This document shows, piece after piece, positions 34,063-42,987 of a DNA stretch of 64,000 nt. The stretch comes from Permianibacter sp046297695. GTDB taxonomy: Bacteria; Pseudomonadota; Gammaproteobacteria; Enterobacterales; Permianibacteraceae. The notes below the pieces were generated by a model. The model did not search any database and had not been told where the DNA came from. It was given only the letters and a program-made list of their open reading frames with translations. The stretch is from the NCBI GenBank assembly GCA_046297695.1, contig JBKBHF010000008.1, forward strand, positions 1 through 64,000, written 5' to 3'. The translations under genes and the position numbers were made by a program. Every line of letters starts with the position of its first letter. Within the stretch, counting starts at the first letter, position 1.

Positions 34063-35052
34063 ATGAAGACCCACAGCACCGTGACTGACGCTCGTATCGT
34101 GTTTGCCGGCACGCCGGAATTCGCCGCCGTTCACCTCGACGCGCTGCTGCGCGCCGGCATCAAACCGGTCGCGGTCTACAGCCAGCCGGATCGGCCGGCC
34201 GGCCGCGGCCAGCAGCTGCAGATGTCGCCAGTCAAACAGCTCGCAATGCAACATGGCATTGCGGTCGAGCAACCGCTGAATTTCAAATCCGATGAGGCAA
34301 AAGCCGCGCTGCAGGCCTATGCGCCGGATCTGCTGATCGTCGTCGCCTACGGTCTGCTGTTGCCGCAAGCGGTGCTCGACATTCCACGACTCGGTTGCGT
34401 CAACGTGCACGGTTCGCTTCTACCACGTTGGCGCGGCGCCGCGCCGATTCAGCGCGCGTTGCTGGCCGGTGATGCCGAAACCGGTGTCGATTTGATGCGC
34501 ATGGAAGCCGGGCTTGATACTGGTCCGGTGCTCGCTTCGGCACGCACGCCGATCACGGCGCAGGACACCGGCGGCAGTTTGCATGATCGCTTGGCCACGC
34601 TCGGCGCTGAGTTGCTGGTCAGTAAGCTGCCGGCGCTGCTGCGCGGTGAGCTGCATCCGCACGCGCAGAATGATGCACAAGCCACATACGCCAAGAAACT
34701 GGAAAAGACCGAAGCGCCGATCGACTGGTCGCAACCGGCAGCACAGATCGATCGCCAGATCCGCGCCTTTAATCCGTGGCCAGTCGCACAGACCACGCTC
34801 GGCGCCGACACGCTGCGGATCTGGTTCAGCCATTGCACAGATCAGCAGCACACGGCCGCGCCCGGCACCATCATCGCACAGCAGGCTGATGCGCTACTGG
34901 TAGCGACCGGCACCGGTGTACTCGCGATCACCGAATTGCAATGGCCCGGCGGCAAACGACTGCCGGTGAGAGAAGTGTTGAAAGCACGTGCGCAACAACT
35001 GGCCGTCGGCGTGCGCCTCGGCAGTGTCAGTGCAGCGGAGAACCGGACATGA
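34063..35052 (+). CDS. fmt: Methionyl-tRNA formyltransferase
   Basis: The 329-residue enzyme formylates initiator Met-tRNA using 10-formyl-THF. Signatures: VFAGTPEFAAVHLDALL, YSQPDRPAGRGQQL, CVNVHGSLLPRWRGAAPIQR and ETGVDLMRMEAGLDTGPVLA. ATG 34063 is preferred over the earlier frame start at 34039, which lies in the terminator. Its TGA overlaps the rsmB ATG (ATGA). Confidence 0.96.
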   Translation: MKTHSTVTDARIVFAGTPEFAAVHLDALLRAGIKPVAVYSQPDRPAGRGQQLQMSPVKQLAMQHGIAVEQPLNFKSDEAKAALQAYAPDLLIVVAYGLLLPQAVLDIPRLGCVNVHGSLLPRWRGAAPIQRALLAGDAETGVDLMRMEAGLDTGPVLASARTPITAQDTGGSLHDRLATLGAELLVSKLPALLRGELHPHAQNDAQATYAKKLEKTEAPIDWSQPAAQIDRQIRAFNPWPVAQTTLGADTLRIWFSHCTDQQHTAAPGTIIAQQADALLVATGTGVLAITELQWPGGKRLPVREVLKARAQQLAVGVRLGSVSAAENRT

Positions 35053-36338
35053 ATCTGCGTGCCCGCGCCGCGACCATACTCGCCGCCGTCATCAATGACG
35101 GTCGTTCGCTCAACGATCTGTTGCCGGAAGCAACCGAACTCATCAGCGACAGCCGCGATCGGGCACTGCTGAAAGAACTGGTGTACGGCAGCCTGCGCCA
35201 TCACCGCCGTCTGGCAGCGTTGCGCGACCGGCTGCTCAGTCAGCCGCTGCAACAACCACGGGGCAAGTTGGCGCAGCTGCTCGTCGTCGGCCTGTATCAG
35301 TTGTTGTACACCCGTGTGCCGGCACACGCCGCAGTCGCCGATACCGTCGAAGCGGTCAGCGAGATTGGCGAAGATCGCGCCCGCGGTCTCGTCAACGCCG
35401 TGCTGCGCAACAGCCAGCGCAAAGCCGAATCGCTGCTTGCCGACATTGATCGCAACTGGGAACTCAGACATTCGCATCCGGACTGGCTGGTCAGTGCGCT
35501 CAAGAAAGCCTTCGGCCGCGACTGCGAAAGCGTGCTCGCCGCCAACAATGCGCCCGCGCCGATGACACTGCGGGTCAACCGACAACGCGGCAGGGTCGCG
35601 TCTTATCAGGCGTTGTTGTCGGCACTCGACATCACCGCCGCCACGCATCCGGAAGCGCCCGATGCGCTGGTGCTCGCGACGCCGATGGATGTTCAGCAAC
35701 TGCCCGGTTTTGCTGACGGCGCAGTGTCAGTGCAGGATGCTGCGGCCCAGCTCGCTGCCGATTATCTCGACGTCCAGCCCGGCCAACGCGTGCTCGATGC
35801 CTGCAGCGCCCCCGGTGGCAAGACCGCGCATTTGCTCGAACGCGAACCCACACTGAAACTGCTGGCGCTCGACAACGACGCGAGCCGGCTGCAACGGGTG
35901 CGCGAGAACCTGCAGCGACTGCAACTGCAGGCCGAACTGAAAGCCGTCGATGCCGGTGCCACCGCAGCGTGGTGGGATCAGCAGCCGTTTGATCGCATCC
36001 TGCTCGACGCACCGTGCTCCGGCACCGGCGTTATCCGCCGCCACCCCGATATCAAATGGCTGCGGCGCGAGCGCGATATCCCGGCACTGGCCGAACAGCA
36101 ACTGCAGCTGCTGCAAGCGCTCTGGTCAACGCTCGCGCGCGGCGGCAAACTGCTGTATGCCACCTGTTCCAGTCTGCCAGCGGAAAATGCCGACGTGATC
36201 CGCGCGTTTCTGGCGAGCCAGCCCGACGCCCGGCTGCAAGTCCTGCCGGGGCAACCGGCGGACGGCATCGGCCGGATCATTCGCCCGGGCGAGAGCGGAA
36301 TGGATGGGTTCTACTACGCTTTGTTGGCAAAGCAGTAA
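35049..36338 (+). CDS. rsmB: 16S rRNA (cytosine-967-C5)-methyltransferase
   Basis: The 429-residue protein has an N-terminal NusB-like RNA-binding domain (RALLKELVYGSLRHHRRL) and a SAM-methyltransferase domain. Motifs are LDACSAPGGKTAHLLE (SAM), LLDAPCSGTGVIRRHPDIKW (motif IV Cys) and YATCSSLPAENADVI (catalytic Cys). Starts by ATGA overlap with fmt. Confidence 0.95.
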   Translation: MNLRARAATILAAVINDGRSLNDLLPEATELISDSRDRALLKELVYGSLRHHRRLAALRDRLLSQPLQQPRGKLAQLLVVGLYQLLYTRVPAHAAVADTVEAVSEIGEDRARGLVNAVLRNSQRKAESLLADIDRNWELRHSHPDWLVSALKKAFGRDCESVLAANNAPAPMTLRVNRQRGRVASYQALLSALDITAATHPEAPDALVLATPMDVQQLPGFADGAVSVQDAAAQLAADYLDVQPGQRVLDACSAPGGKTAHLLEREPTLKLLALDNDASRLQRVRENLQRLQLQAELKAVDAGATAAWWDQQPFDRILLDAPCSGTGVIRRHPDIKWLRRERDIPALAEQQLQLLQALWSTLARGGKLLYATCSSLPAENADVIRAFLASQPDARLQVLPGQPADGIGRIIRPGESGMDGFYYALLAKQ

Positions 36339-36386
36339 GCGGTTGGCGCAGCTGGCACGGCTGGCTCGACAACAAGGGAAGCTGTC

Positions 36387-37799
36387 ATGCAGATACTGAT
36401 TCTCGGTGCAGGCCAGGTGGGCAGCACGCTCGCCATGCATCTGGCGCGCGAAGACAACGACATCACCATTGTCGACAACGATGAGCTGCGGCTGAAAGAA
36501 CTCAGCGATCATCTCGATGTGCGAACCCTGCATGGCAATGCCGCCCATCCCAACATTCTGCAAAGCGCCGGCGCGGAAAGTGCGGATCTGCTGATTGCAG
36601 TGACCAATTCTGACGAAACCAACATGGTCGCCTGTCAGATCGCCTACAGCCTGTTCAAGACGCCATTGAAAATTGCCCGCGTGCGCGCGCCGGAATACAT
36701 GGCGTATGAAACCGAATTGTTCGGCGATGCCGACAGCAAGCACGACAGCCGTGAAGGCAAAAGTGGCTTCGCTGTCGACGTGCTGATTTCACCTGAGCAG
36801 CTGGTCACCCAGAGCATCATGGGGCTGGTGCAATATCCCGGCGCGTTGCAGGTGCTTGATTTCGCCGGTGGCAAGGTGCGTCTGGTTGCGGTACGCGCCT
36901 ATTACGGCGGGCCGCTGGTCGGCAGCGCCATCGCCGCGCTGCGTCAGCACATGCCGAAAGTCGATGCCCGCGTCGCCGCGATTTTCCGCCGCGGCAAACC
37001 GATTCGGCCAACCGGTGCCACCATCATCGAAGCCGATGATGAAGTGTTCTTTCTCGCCGCGTCGAACCACATCCAGGCCATCATCGGCGAATTGCAGAAA
37101 CTCGAACGGCCCTATGAGCGCATCCTGATCGCCGGCGGCGGTCATATCGGTCTGGGTTTGGCGGAAGCCTTGCAGTATCAGGCCGAAGTCAAGATCATCG
37201 AGCGCAATCCGCGCCGGGCACTGCTGATCTCCGAACGGCTGAAGAATGCCATCGTGCTGCAAGGCGATGGCACCGATGAACAACGCTTGCGCGACTGGAA
37301 CATCGAGATGGCCGATGCCTTCATCGCCGTCACCAATAGTGATCAAGCCAACATCATGTCGGCAATGCTGGCCAAGCGACTCGGCGCCGGCAAAACGCTG
37401 GCGCTGATCAACCAGGCCTCGTACGTCGATATCGTGCAAGGTCGCGACATCGACGTCGCGATTTCGCCGGAGCAGGTCACCATCTCGGCGCTGCTGACCC
37501 ATATCCGGCGCGGTCAGGTCAGCCAGGTACACAGCTTGCGTCGCGGCGCCGCCGAAGCGATTGAAACCACGGCACTTGGCGACGAACGTTCATCCAAAGT
37601 GGTCGGCCGTCCGATCGGCGATGTGCCACTGCCGGATGGCTGCGCCATCGGCGCGATCGTCCGCGACGAAGAGGTGCTGATCGCCCACGACAACATCATC
37701 ATCCAGGAAAACGATCACGTGATTTTGTTCCTGAGCGACAAGAAGCATGTCGCGGCGATTGAGAAGCTGTTCAGTGTGGAGACGATGTTTGGGAGTTGA
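36387..37799 (+). CDS. trkA: Trk potassium uptake system regulatory protein TrkA
   Basis: The 470-residue cytosolic protein has two RCK modules, each with a Rossmann NAD site: ILILGAGQVGSTLAMHLA...DND and ILIAGGGHIGLGLAEAL. It gates the TrkH/TrkG potassium channel subunit, which is not in this window. End of the def-fmt-rsmB-trkA series. Confidence 0.94.
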   Translation: MQILILGAGQVGSTLAMHLAREDNDITIVDNDELRLKELSDHLDVRTLHGNAAHPNILQSAGAESADLLIAVTNSDETNMVACQIAYSLFKTPLKIARVRAPEYMAYETELFGDADSKHDSREGKSGFAVDVLISPEQLVTQSIMGLVQYPGALQVLDFAGGKVRLVAVRAYYGGPLVGSAIAALRQHMPKVDARVAAIFRRGKPIRPTGATIIEADDEVFFLAASNHIQAIIGELQKLERPYERILIAGGGHIGLGLAEALQYQAEVKIIERNPRRALLISERLKNAIVLQGDGTDEQRLRDWNIEMADAFIAVTNSDQANIMSAMLAKRLGAGKTLALINQASYVDIVQGRDIDVAISPEQVTISALLTHIRRGQVSQVHSLRRGAAEAIETTALGDERSSKVVGRPIGDVPLPDGCAIGAIVRDEEVLIAHDNIIIQENDHVILFLSDKKHVAAIEKLFSVETMFGS

Positions 37800-37876
37800 G
37801 TTGGATTGGCCGCCACCTCATGGTTCGCTGATGCTTGCTTCGAATGCGCCTATTTGTTCAGCAAAAGGAGGTTTTA

Positions 37877-38566
37877 ATGAAAGGATTTATCTATGTGTTA
37901 TTTGCGGCCCTACTTAGTGCATGCACGACGCTAGGCGTTCCCGTATCAGAAGCAGAGGCAAAGAAGTACGCCTCCATATCAGAGTTTCTGTACGGAAATT
38001 TTACTAGCGTCACGCAGGCATACAGACAGGATAGAGATGATGCCGCCCAGAATGGCGTGAAGTGGGAGGCACCATTCAGCGGCCTTAATAACTCTTACAT
38101 CAGTAAACCGAGAAATGATTTGGAAACGTTTTGCCGATCTAAGGGTGGCGCTTTTAAAGTTGAGTTTATACCCGATGGTACCGCATGGAAAAAATTTGGC
38201 GATAGATATCGTCGCAATGAGCTTGCTCCACCTCTGACTCATGCAATGCAGGCAGCGCATTTTGCCGCGAGCAGGGGCGCGCCAGAAGATGTGATTAAGA
38301 TGACATTTGAAAATGCCTTCGATTCGAGAACAAGAGAGATAAAGTCAACCTCTAATCCGTACTCAACAATAATATCTGGCGTTGAATATGCTGAATCAAA
38401 CTCGCTTATTGGCCAGTATATCTGTGAAGGTGGTGCTAGCGGAAACTGGCGCGCGATTATCGACATCATTAATGCAAAGCATGAATATGGTAGCCCTTGG
38501 CTCATCATGAATATTCTGGGATTTAGCTTAACCCCTGCCACCGAAAACGCTGGCTTGGGCCAGTAA
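37877..38566 (+). CDS. Lipoprotein of unknown function
   Basis: A 229-residue protein with a lipoprotein signal (MKGFIYVLFAALLSACTTLG, Cys16). The mature part has no family I recognise; it contains a Cys pair (FCRSKGG, YICEGGAS) and an acidic/aromatic pattern. ATG 37877 follows AAAGGAGG at 37864-37871. GC is visibly lower than its neighbours, suggesting acquisition, and it is followed by its own terminator. Confidence 0.7.
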   Translation: MKGFIYVLFAALLSACTTLGVPVSEAEAKKYASISEFLYGNFTSVTQAYRQDRDDAAQNGVKWEAPFSGLNNSYISKPRNDLETFCRSKGGAFKVEFIPDGTAWKKFGDRYRRNELAPPLTHAMQAAHFAASRGAPEDVIKMTFENAFDSRTREIKSTSNPYSTIISGVEYAESNSLIGQYICEGGASGNWRAIIDIINAKHEYGSPWLIMNILGFSLTPATENAGLGQ

Positions 38567-38573
38567 GCTTCAC

Positions 38574-38616
38574 CAACCAGCCTTCTCTTCAGGTGAAGAG
38601 GAGGCTGGTTGATTTT
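38574..38616 (+). terminator. Terminator after the lipoprotein gene
   Basis: CAACCAGCCTTCTCTTC and GAAGAGGAGGCTGGTTG form a stem of about 17 bp with an AGGT loop, followed by ATTTTC. Confidence 0.7.
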
Positions 38617-38664
38617 CGGCGTATTTCAGATAACCAGTTTGACATGTAGGGGTCGGTAGTTGCG

Positions 38665-39039
38665 TCACCGCACGCTATGAAACACCCGCCACGTCAGCCA
38701 CAACCAGCCCAGAATCATCAAACCACCACCGACCGGCGCAAAATGGGTGAGCCATTTGATGCCGGTGATGCTGAACAGCAACAACGCCGAACTGAAGACA
38801 GCGGCACCGATGGCGATCAGTGAGCCGGCGCGTTCGGCGCGCAGGTGTTGCCAGCGCTGTTCGGCCAGCGCGATCAGCATCAGCGCGAGGCCGTGATAGG
38901 CGAGGTAGTCGTGGCCGATCTCAAACACGCCGGCGCTGTTGTGCAGGCTCAGCGTCGCCTTGAGCGCGTGCGCGCCCATGCTGCCGAGCACGACGCTGAG
39001 GCCGGCGTAGATCACGCCAATCAGAAACAACCGCGGCAT
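38665..39039 (-). CDS. DUF423 family membrane protein (YgdD-like)
   Basis: The 124-residue, four-span protein contains IGVIYAGLSVVLGSMGAHAL and YHGLALMLIALAEQRW, the DUF423 signature. ATG 39037-39039 begins the first span; 31 upstream codons are not conserved-looking. Function unknown. It follows the acyltransferase gene on the same strand. Confidence 0.85.
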   Translation of the reverse strand: MPRLFLIGVIYAGLSVVLGSMGAHALKATLSLHNSAGVFEIGHDYLAYHGLALMLIALAEQRWQHLRAERAGSLIAIGAAVFSSALLLFSITGIKWLTHFAPVGGGLMILGWLWLTWRVFHSVR

Positions 39040-39077
39040 GGCAAAGGTCCGCTGCAGATGAAGGAGTTGAACGCGTT

Positions 39078-40007
39078 TCAGTAAGGCCGTTGCTCGCCTG
39101 CTGGCCGGGTCCGGTAGCGTTTGTAGTTCCACAAAAACTGCTCGGGAAACTCGCGGATCAGATCGGCCAGCGCGGCATTGAGCGCGGTAGCAGTCTGGAC
39201 ATCGTCATCGCTTTTGTCGAACACCGGGCCGGGCCGGAAATGCAGCCGGAAGCCGGCCGCGCGCGGCAAGCGTTCGGCGCAGCACATCAGCACGGTAGCG
39301 CCGGTGCGCTGGGCCAGTTTCGGGACGAGGTTGCCGGTGTAGGCAAGATCATTGAAGAACGGTGCGAACACGCCGACACCCTTGCTCGGTTCGTGGTCAG
39401 CGAGGGCATAGACAGCGCGGCCGTTGCGCAGCGCCTGCAGCAGCTGTTTGACCCCGGCCTGATCGGCTGGCGCCATTTCGACCGGCAGGCGTTCGCGGGC
39501 GGTCTTGACCAGTTCGTCGAGGGTGGACATCTTGGCCGGCCGGTACAGCCCGGTCATTGGCAGCCGGGCGGCGATCCAGGTCGCCATGACTTCCCAGTTG
39601 CCCATGTGCGGGCCGGCGATGATGATGCCCTTGCCGTCGGCAACGGCCTGATGGAACAGCGCTTCGCCGCTGACATCGACGATCAGCGCCCGCACCCGCT
39701 CGATCGGCCAGAGCCAGGCCGGGCCGGATTCCATCGTGCACATGCCGAGGTGGCTGAGGCAGGCCTTGACCAGCCGCTCCTGCTCGGTGGGATTCTTTTC
39801 TGGCAGGCAGCGGGCGATATTGACCCGGGCGACCCGGCGGTTGGTGTTGTTGACCTTGTACAGCAGCCAGCCTAAAGCGCGGCCTATACGCTGGGCGGAT
39901 GCCAGCGACAACATGGCGCCGACCCGGATGGCGGTCAGCGTCAACCAGTTCTTGAATTTGGGAAAGCGATGGCGCTTGCGGGGTCGGCGGCGGACAGGTT
40001 CGGTCAT
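39078..40007 (-). CDS. Lipid A late acyltransferase (LpxL/HtrB family)
   Basis: The 309-residue inner-membrane protein has the HX4E-type catalytic motif in GPHMGNWEVMATWIA, the second block LYRPAKMSTLDELVKTAR, ADHEPSKGVGVFAPFF and a terminal FPEQFLWNYKRYRTRP. It transfers an acyl chain from acyl-ACP onto Kdo2-lipid IVA. Chain specificity (LpxL versus LpxM) cannot be read here. Confidence 0.92.
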   Translation of the reverse strand: MTEPVRRRPRKRHRFPKFKNWLTLTAIRVGAMLSLASAQRIGRALGWLLYKVNNTNRRVARVNIARCLPEKNPTEQERLVKACLSHLGMCTMESGPAWLWPIERVRALIVDVSGEALFHQAVADGKGIIIAGPHMGNWEVMATWIAARLPMTGLYRPAKMSTLDELVKTARERLPVEMAPADQAGVKQLLQALRNGRAVYALADHEPSKGVGVFAPFFNDLAYTGNLVPKLAQRTGATVLMCCAERLPRAAGFRLHFRPGPVFDKSDDDVQTATALNAALADLIREFPEQFLWNYKRYRTRPAGEQRPY

Positions 40008-40298
40008 CAGTGTCAACACAGCCCGGCTCGGCGGGCAACAGCAGTGGTCATCACAGGCCGACAGTGTAGCGGATCACCGCCATGGACCTCAGCCTGTCGG
40101 CGCCGGGTCGGCGCGTAGCGCTACCATCTGCCTTACGTGGCCGGGCGCTGATCCGTTCATGTGCCGACCGGCTATATCAATATGGCAGGCCAGTCTTTGC
40201 CCGGCGCCGACGCGCGCGCGACCATGGCTGCAACTGGCAAGCCGCAACGGCGGTCTGCCGCAACGCCCGAGCGCGTGGCTACATTCAGGAGAATTTCC

Positions 40299-41264
40299 AT
40301 GGCCGTGTTCAATGACAACTCCCTCAGCATCGGCAATACCCCGCTGGTCCGGCTGTCACGGCTGACCGATGCCAAGGTCTACGCCAAGCTGGAAAGCCGC
40401 AATCCGGCGTTTTCGGTCAAATGCCGCATTGGCGCCGCCATCATCTGGGATGCCGAAAAGAAAGGCCTGCTGAAGCCGGGCATGGAGATCATCGAGGCGA
40501 CCTCGGGCAATACCGGCATCGCACTGGCTTTTGTTGGCGCCGCACGCGGTTATGGCGTCACGCTGACCATGCCGGCCAGCATGAGCCTCGAACGGCGCAA
40601 GCTGCTGAAGGTGCTTGGCGCCAAGCTGGTGCTGACCGACCCGGCCAAGGGCATGCGCGGCGCTGTGGAAAAGGTCAGCGAGCTGGTCGCGGAAAACCCG
40701 GGCAAGTATTTCGAGGCCAAACAATTCGAGAATCCGGCCAACCCGCAGATCCACTTTGACACGACCGGCCCCGAGATCTGGAAGGACACCAATGGCGAGA
40801 TTGACGTTTTTGTCGCTGGCGTCGGCACCGGCGGCACCCTGACTGGCGTCTCACGCTACATCAAGCTGAAGGAAGGCAAGAAGATCACCACCGTTGCGGT
40901 CGAGCCGGCGGTATCGCCATTGATCACGCAAACCCGTGCCGGTGAACCGCTGAAGCCGGCCCCGCACAAGATCCAGGGTATCGGCGCCAACTTCGTGCCG
41001 AAGAACCTGGATCTGGAAATGGTCGATCAGGTCGAAACCGTCAGCAATGAAGAGGCGATCGAAACGGCGCGGCAATTGATGTTGAAGGAAGGCATTCTCG
41101 CCGGCATTTCCTGCGGCGCGGCGCTCGCCGCCGCACTGCGGGTGGCAGCCCAGCCGCAGCACAAGGACAAAACGATTGTCGTCGTGTTGCCGGATTCCGG
41201 CGAACGCTATCTGTCGAGCGCCTTGTTCGAGGGCGTGTTCACCGAGCAGGAACTGGTGCAGTAA
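40299..41264 (+). CDS. cysK: Cysteine synthase A (O-acetylserine sulfhydrylase)
   Basis: The 321-residue PLP enzyme makes cysteine from O-acetylserine and sulfide. PLP-Lys is in NPAFSVKCRIGAA; EATSGNTGIALAF and AGVGTGGTLTGVSRYIK bind substrate and phosphate. Similarity is to CysK rather than CysM. AGGAG (40287-40291) sets ATG 40299. Confidence 0.96.
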   Translation: MAVFNDNSLSIGNTPLVRLSRLTDAKVYAKLESRNPAFSVKCRIGAAIIWDAEKKGLLKPGMEIIEATSGNTGIALAFVGAARGYGVTLTMPASMSLERRKLLKVLGAKLVLTDPAKGMRGAVEKVSELVAENPGKYFEAKQFENPANPQIHFDTTGPEIWKDTNGEIDVFVAGVGTGGTLTGVSRYIKLKEGKKITTVAVEPAVSPLITQTRAGEPLKPAPHKIQGIGANFVPKNLDLEMVDQVETVSNEEAIETARQLMLKEGILAGISCGAALAAALRVAAQPQHKDKTIVVVLPDSGERYLSSALFEGVFTEQELVQ

Positions 41265-41278
41265 CGCAGGCCAATCAG

Positions 41279-41321
41279 CGAGCAATAAAAACGCCGGCAG
41301 TGCCGGCGTTTTTATTGCTCG
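41279..41321. terminator. Bidirectional terminator between cysK and the GumN gene
   Basis: A long perfect palindrome: ACGCCGGCA/TGCCGGCGT stem flanked by AAAA and TTTTT. It ends both converging genes. Confidence 0.85.
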
Positions 41322-41331
41322 TAGCCCGGCA

Positions 41332-42243
41332 TCACTGGATCCGGGTTACGGTGTAGCCCTGTTGCCGCAGCAGCGCGACGATCGAAGTCGGTCCGGTCAG
41401 ATGGGCCACACCGACCGCGACGAAATAGCGTGTCTTTGGCTCGGCTTTCAGTTTCGCGATGATCCGGCTTGACATGGTCCGGTTGCGATCATCGATCAAC
41501 GCCTTGGTCAGACGCTGATTGAGCGCGGTGTTCTCGCCCTGAAACTCCTTCAGCAGTGCTTCCACCTTGGCTTCCTCACCGCTGAGATAGGCCTCGGTCA
41601 GCAGCTCGACAATGTTCTTGCCGGTACGCCGGGCTTTGGCAAGACCGTCGAGCGTTTCCTGCATCAAGACCAGTTGCTCGGCCTGATTCAGGCCATCGAA
41701 GATGCCCAGCTGTTCCTGCACCTGTTCCAGGCCTTCGTTGCGCTTGCCGGCTGCCTCGGCTCGCTGTGCCAGCTGCAGATCCAGCGCCGGCACACCCGGA
41801 TGCTTCATCTGCATCGGCAACAGCGCCAGCTGCGTGGCCAGCGCCCATGGCTTCAACCGCTCGAACAGCGCCAGCTTCAGTTGCGGGCTGATCGCTTTCA
41901 GTTCGCTTTCCAATCGGGCGCGTTGACCGGCATCCAGCATTGTCGACAGCTTCTGTGGCGCCGGCAGCAACATGGCCTGTGCCGCCGTTGTCATCGTGCC
42001 CATGTCCATCTTCAGCTCGGTGACCACGACATCGGCACTGGCAAAGGCTTGCTCAGCGGTTGGATGCAGCGTGGTCACGCGCGGATCCGGAATGTGTATC
42101 GTGCCGAGCAGGTAGGCCGGCGTCGGACCTTCGATCCGCCACAGCAGTGGCGATTGCACGGCGCTGGCAGCCTCGACGTGGGTCGGTACAAGGGTGGCCT
42201 GGCCTAGCAACAAGAACGCCAGCAGATTGCGCAACAGCTTCAT
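41332..42243 (-). CDS. TraB/GumN family exported protein
   Basis: The 303-residue protein has a signal peptide (LLRNLLAFLLLGQATLVPTHVEAA). The domain contains LLGTIHIPDPRVTTLHP, VTELKMDMG, and a late YFVAVGVAHLTGPTSIVALL, characteristic of GumN/TraB (TIKI-like) proteins, a proposed metalloprotease-like fold. AAGGA precedes two adjacent ATGs (42246 and 42243); the second has better spacing. Substrate unknown. Confidence 0.87.
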   Translation of the reverse strand: MKLLRNLLAFLLLGQATLVPTHVEAASAVQSPLLWRIEGPTPAYLLGTIHIPDPRVTTLHPTAEQAFASADVVVTELKMDMGTMTTAAQAMLLPAPQKLSTMLDAGQRARLESELKAISPQLKLALFERLKPWALATQLALLPMQMKHPGVPALDLQLAQRAEAAGKRNEGLEQVQEQLGIFDGLNQAEQLVLMQETLDGLAKARRTGKNIVELLTEAYLSGEEAKVEALLKEFQGENTALNQRLTKALIDDRNRTMSSRIIAKLKAEPKTRYFVAVGVAHLTGPTSIVALLRQQGYTVTRIQ

Positions 42244-42302
42244 CATGCATCCTTTTGTGACAGTTGGCGCCGGAGAACTCACCACCACCCGGCTGAGAAA
42301 GC

Positions 42303-42325
42303 AAAGCCCGCCGAAGCGGGCTTTG
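42303..42325 (-). terminator. Terminator after dsbA
   Basis: On the minus strand AAAGCCCGC-TTCG-GCGGGCTTT forms a 9-bp stem with a TTCG loop, followed by the weak T-tract GCTTTCTC. Confidence 0.6.
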
Positions 42326-42337
42326 TCTGCGCTACGG

Positions 42338-42952
42338 TCAGCGTAGCGGCAACTGGTTCAGCAGGGTGCTCAGCATTTCCGAGCTCTTGGCCATGCCGCC
42401 ATCGGTATAGAACTTGTCGTTGACGATGAACACCGGCACGCTGCGCAAGCGGTATTTTTCCATCGCCTGCTTGGCCTGACCCATCTTCATGTTGACGGCG
42501 AAGGATTTCATCGTACTCAGCACGGTTTCTTCCTTGACGCCAAACTTGGCGATGAAGCTGGCGATCTCCTGCTCGTCGCGCGGCGGTTTGCGCTCCAGGT
42601 GTATCTGGTTGAAGAACGGCAGATGTGCCCTGTCAGCCAGACCCAGCGCTTCGATGGTGTAGTAAGCCTTGGCGTACAGATCGCCCTGTGCACCGAACAT
42701 GCCGACAACATGCATGCGCTTGAACTGGACGTTGGCCGGCTTCTGCTGCTTCCAGTCAGCCAAGAAGCTTTCCATCTTGAAGCAGGCCGGGCAGGTGTAG
42801 GAGAAAAACTCCAGCACTTCCGGCTGCGCGGTTTTGCCGGCCGGATTGGCGATCTTGTAGTGTTCGCCTTCTTTCATCGGCGCCGCCGTATTGGCCAGGG
42901 CCGCGCCGGTGAACAACAGCGCTACCAGCGCCAGTAGAGTTTTCAGTTGCAT
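42338..42952 (-). CDS. dsbA: Thiol:disulfide interchange protein DsbA
   Basis: The 204-residue periplasmic oxidase has a signal peptide (LLALVALLFTGAALA), the active-site FFSYTCPACFKMES and cis-Pro in RSVPVFIVND. The CXXC dipeptide is Pro-Ala rather than Pro-His of E. coli, which can shift redox potential. It forms disulfides in exported proteins. Confidence 0.93.
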   Translation of the reverse strand: MQLKTLLALVALLFTGAALANTAAPMKEGEHYKIANPAGKTAQPEVLEFFSYTCPACFKMESFLADWKQQKPANVQFKRMHVVGMFGAQGDLYAKAYYTIEALGLADRAHLPFFNQIHLERKPPRDEQEIASFIAKFGVKEETVLSTMKSFAVNMKMGQAKQAMEKYRLRSVPVFIVNDKFYTDGGMAKSSEMLSTLLNQLPLR

Positions 42953-42987
42953 GTCAGGTCCTCAGTTCAGGCAGACAAAAATTCGGT

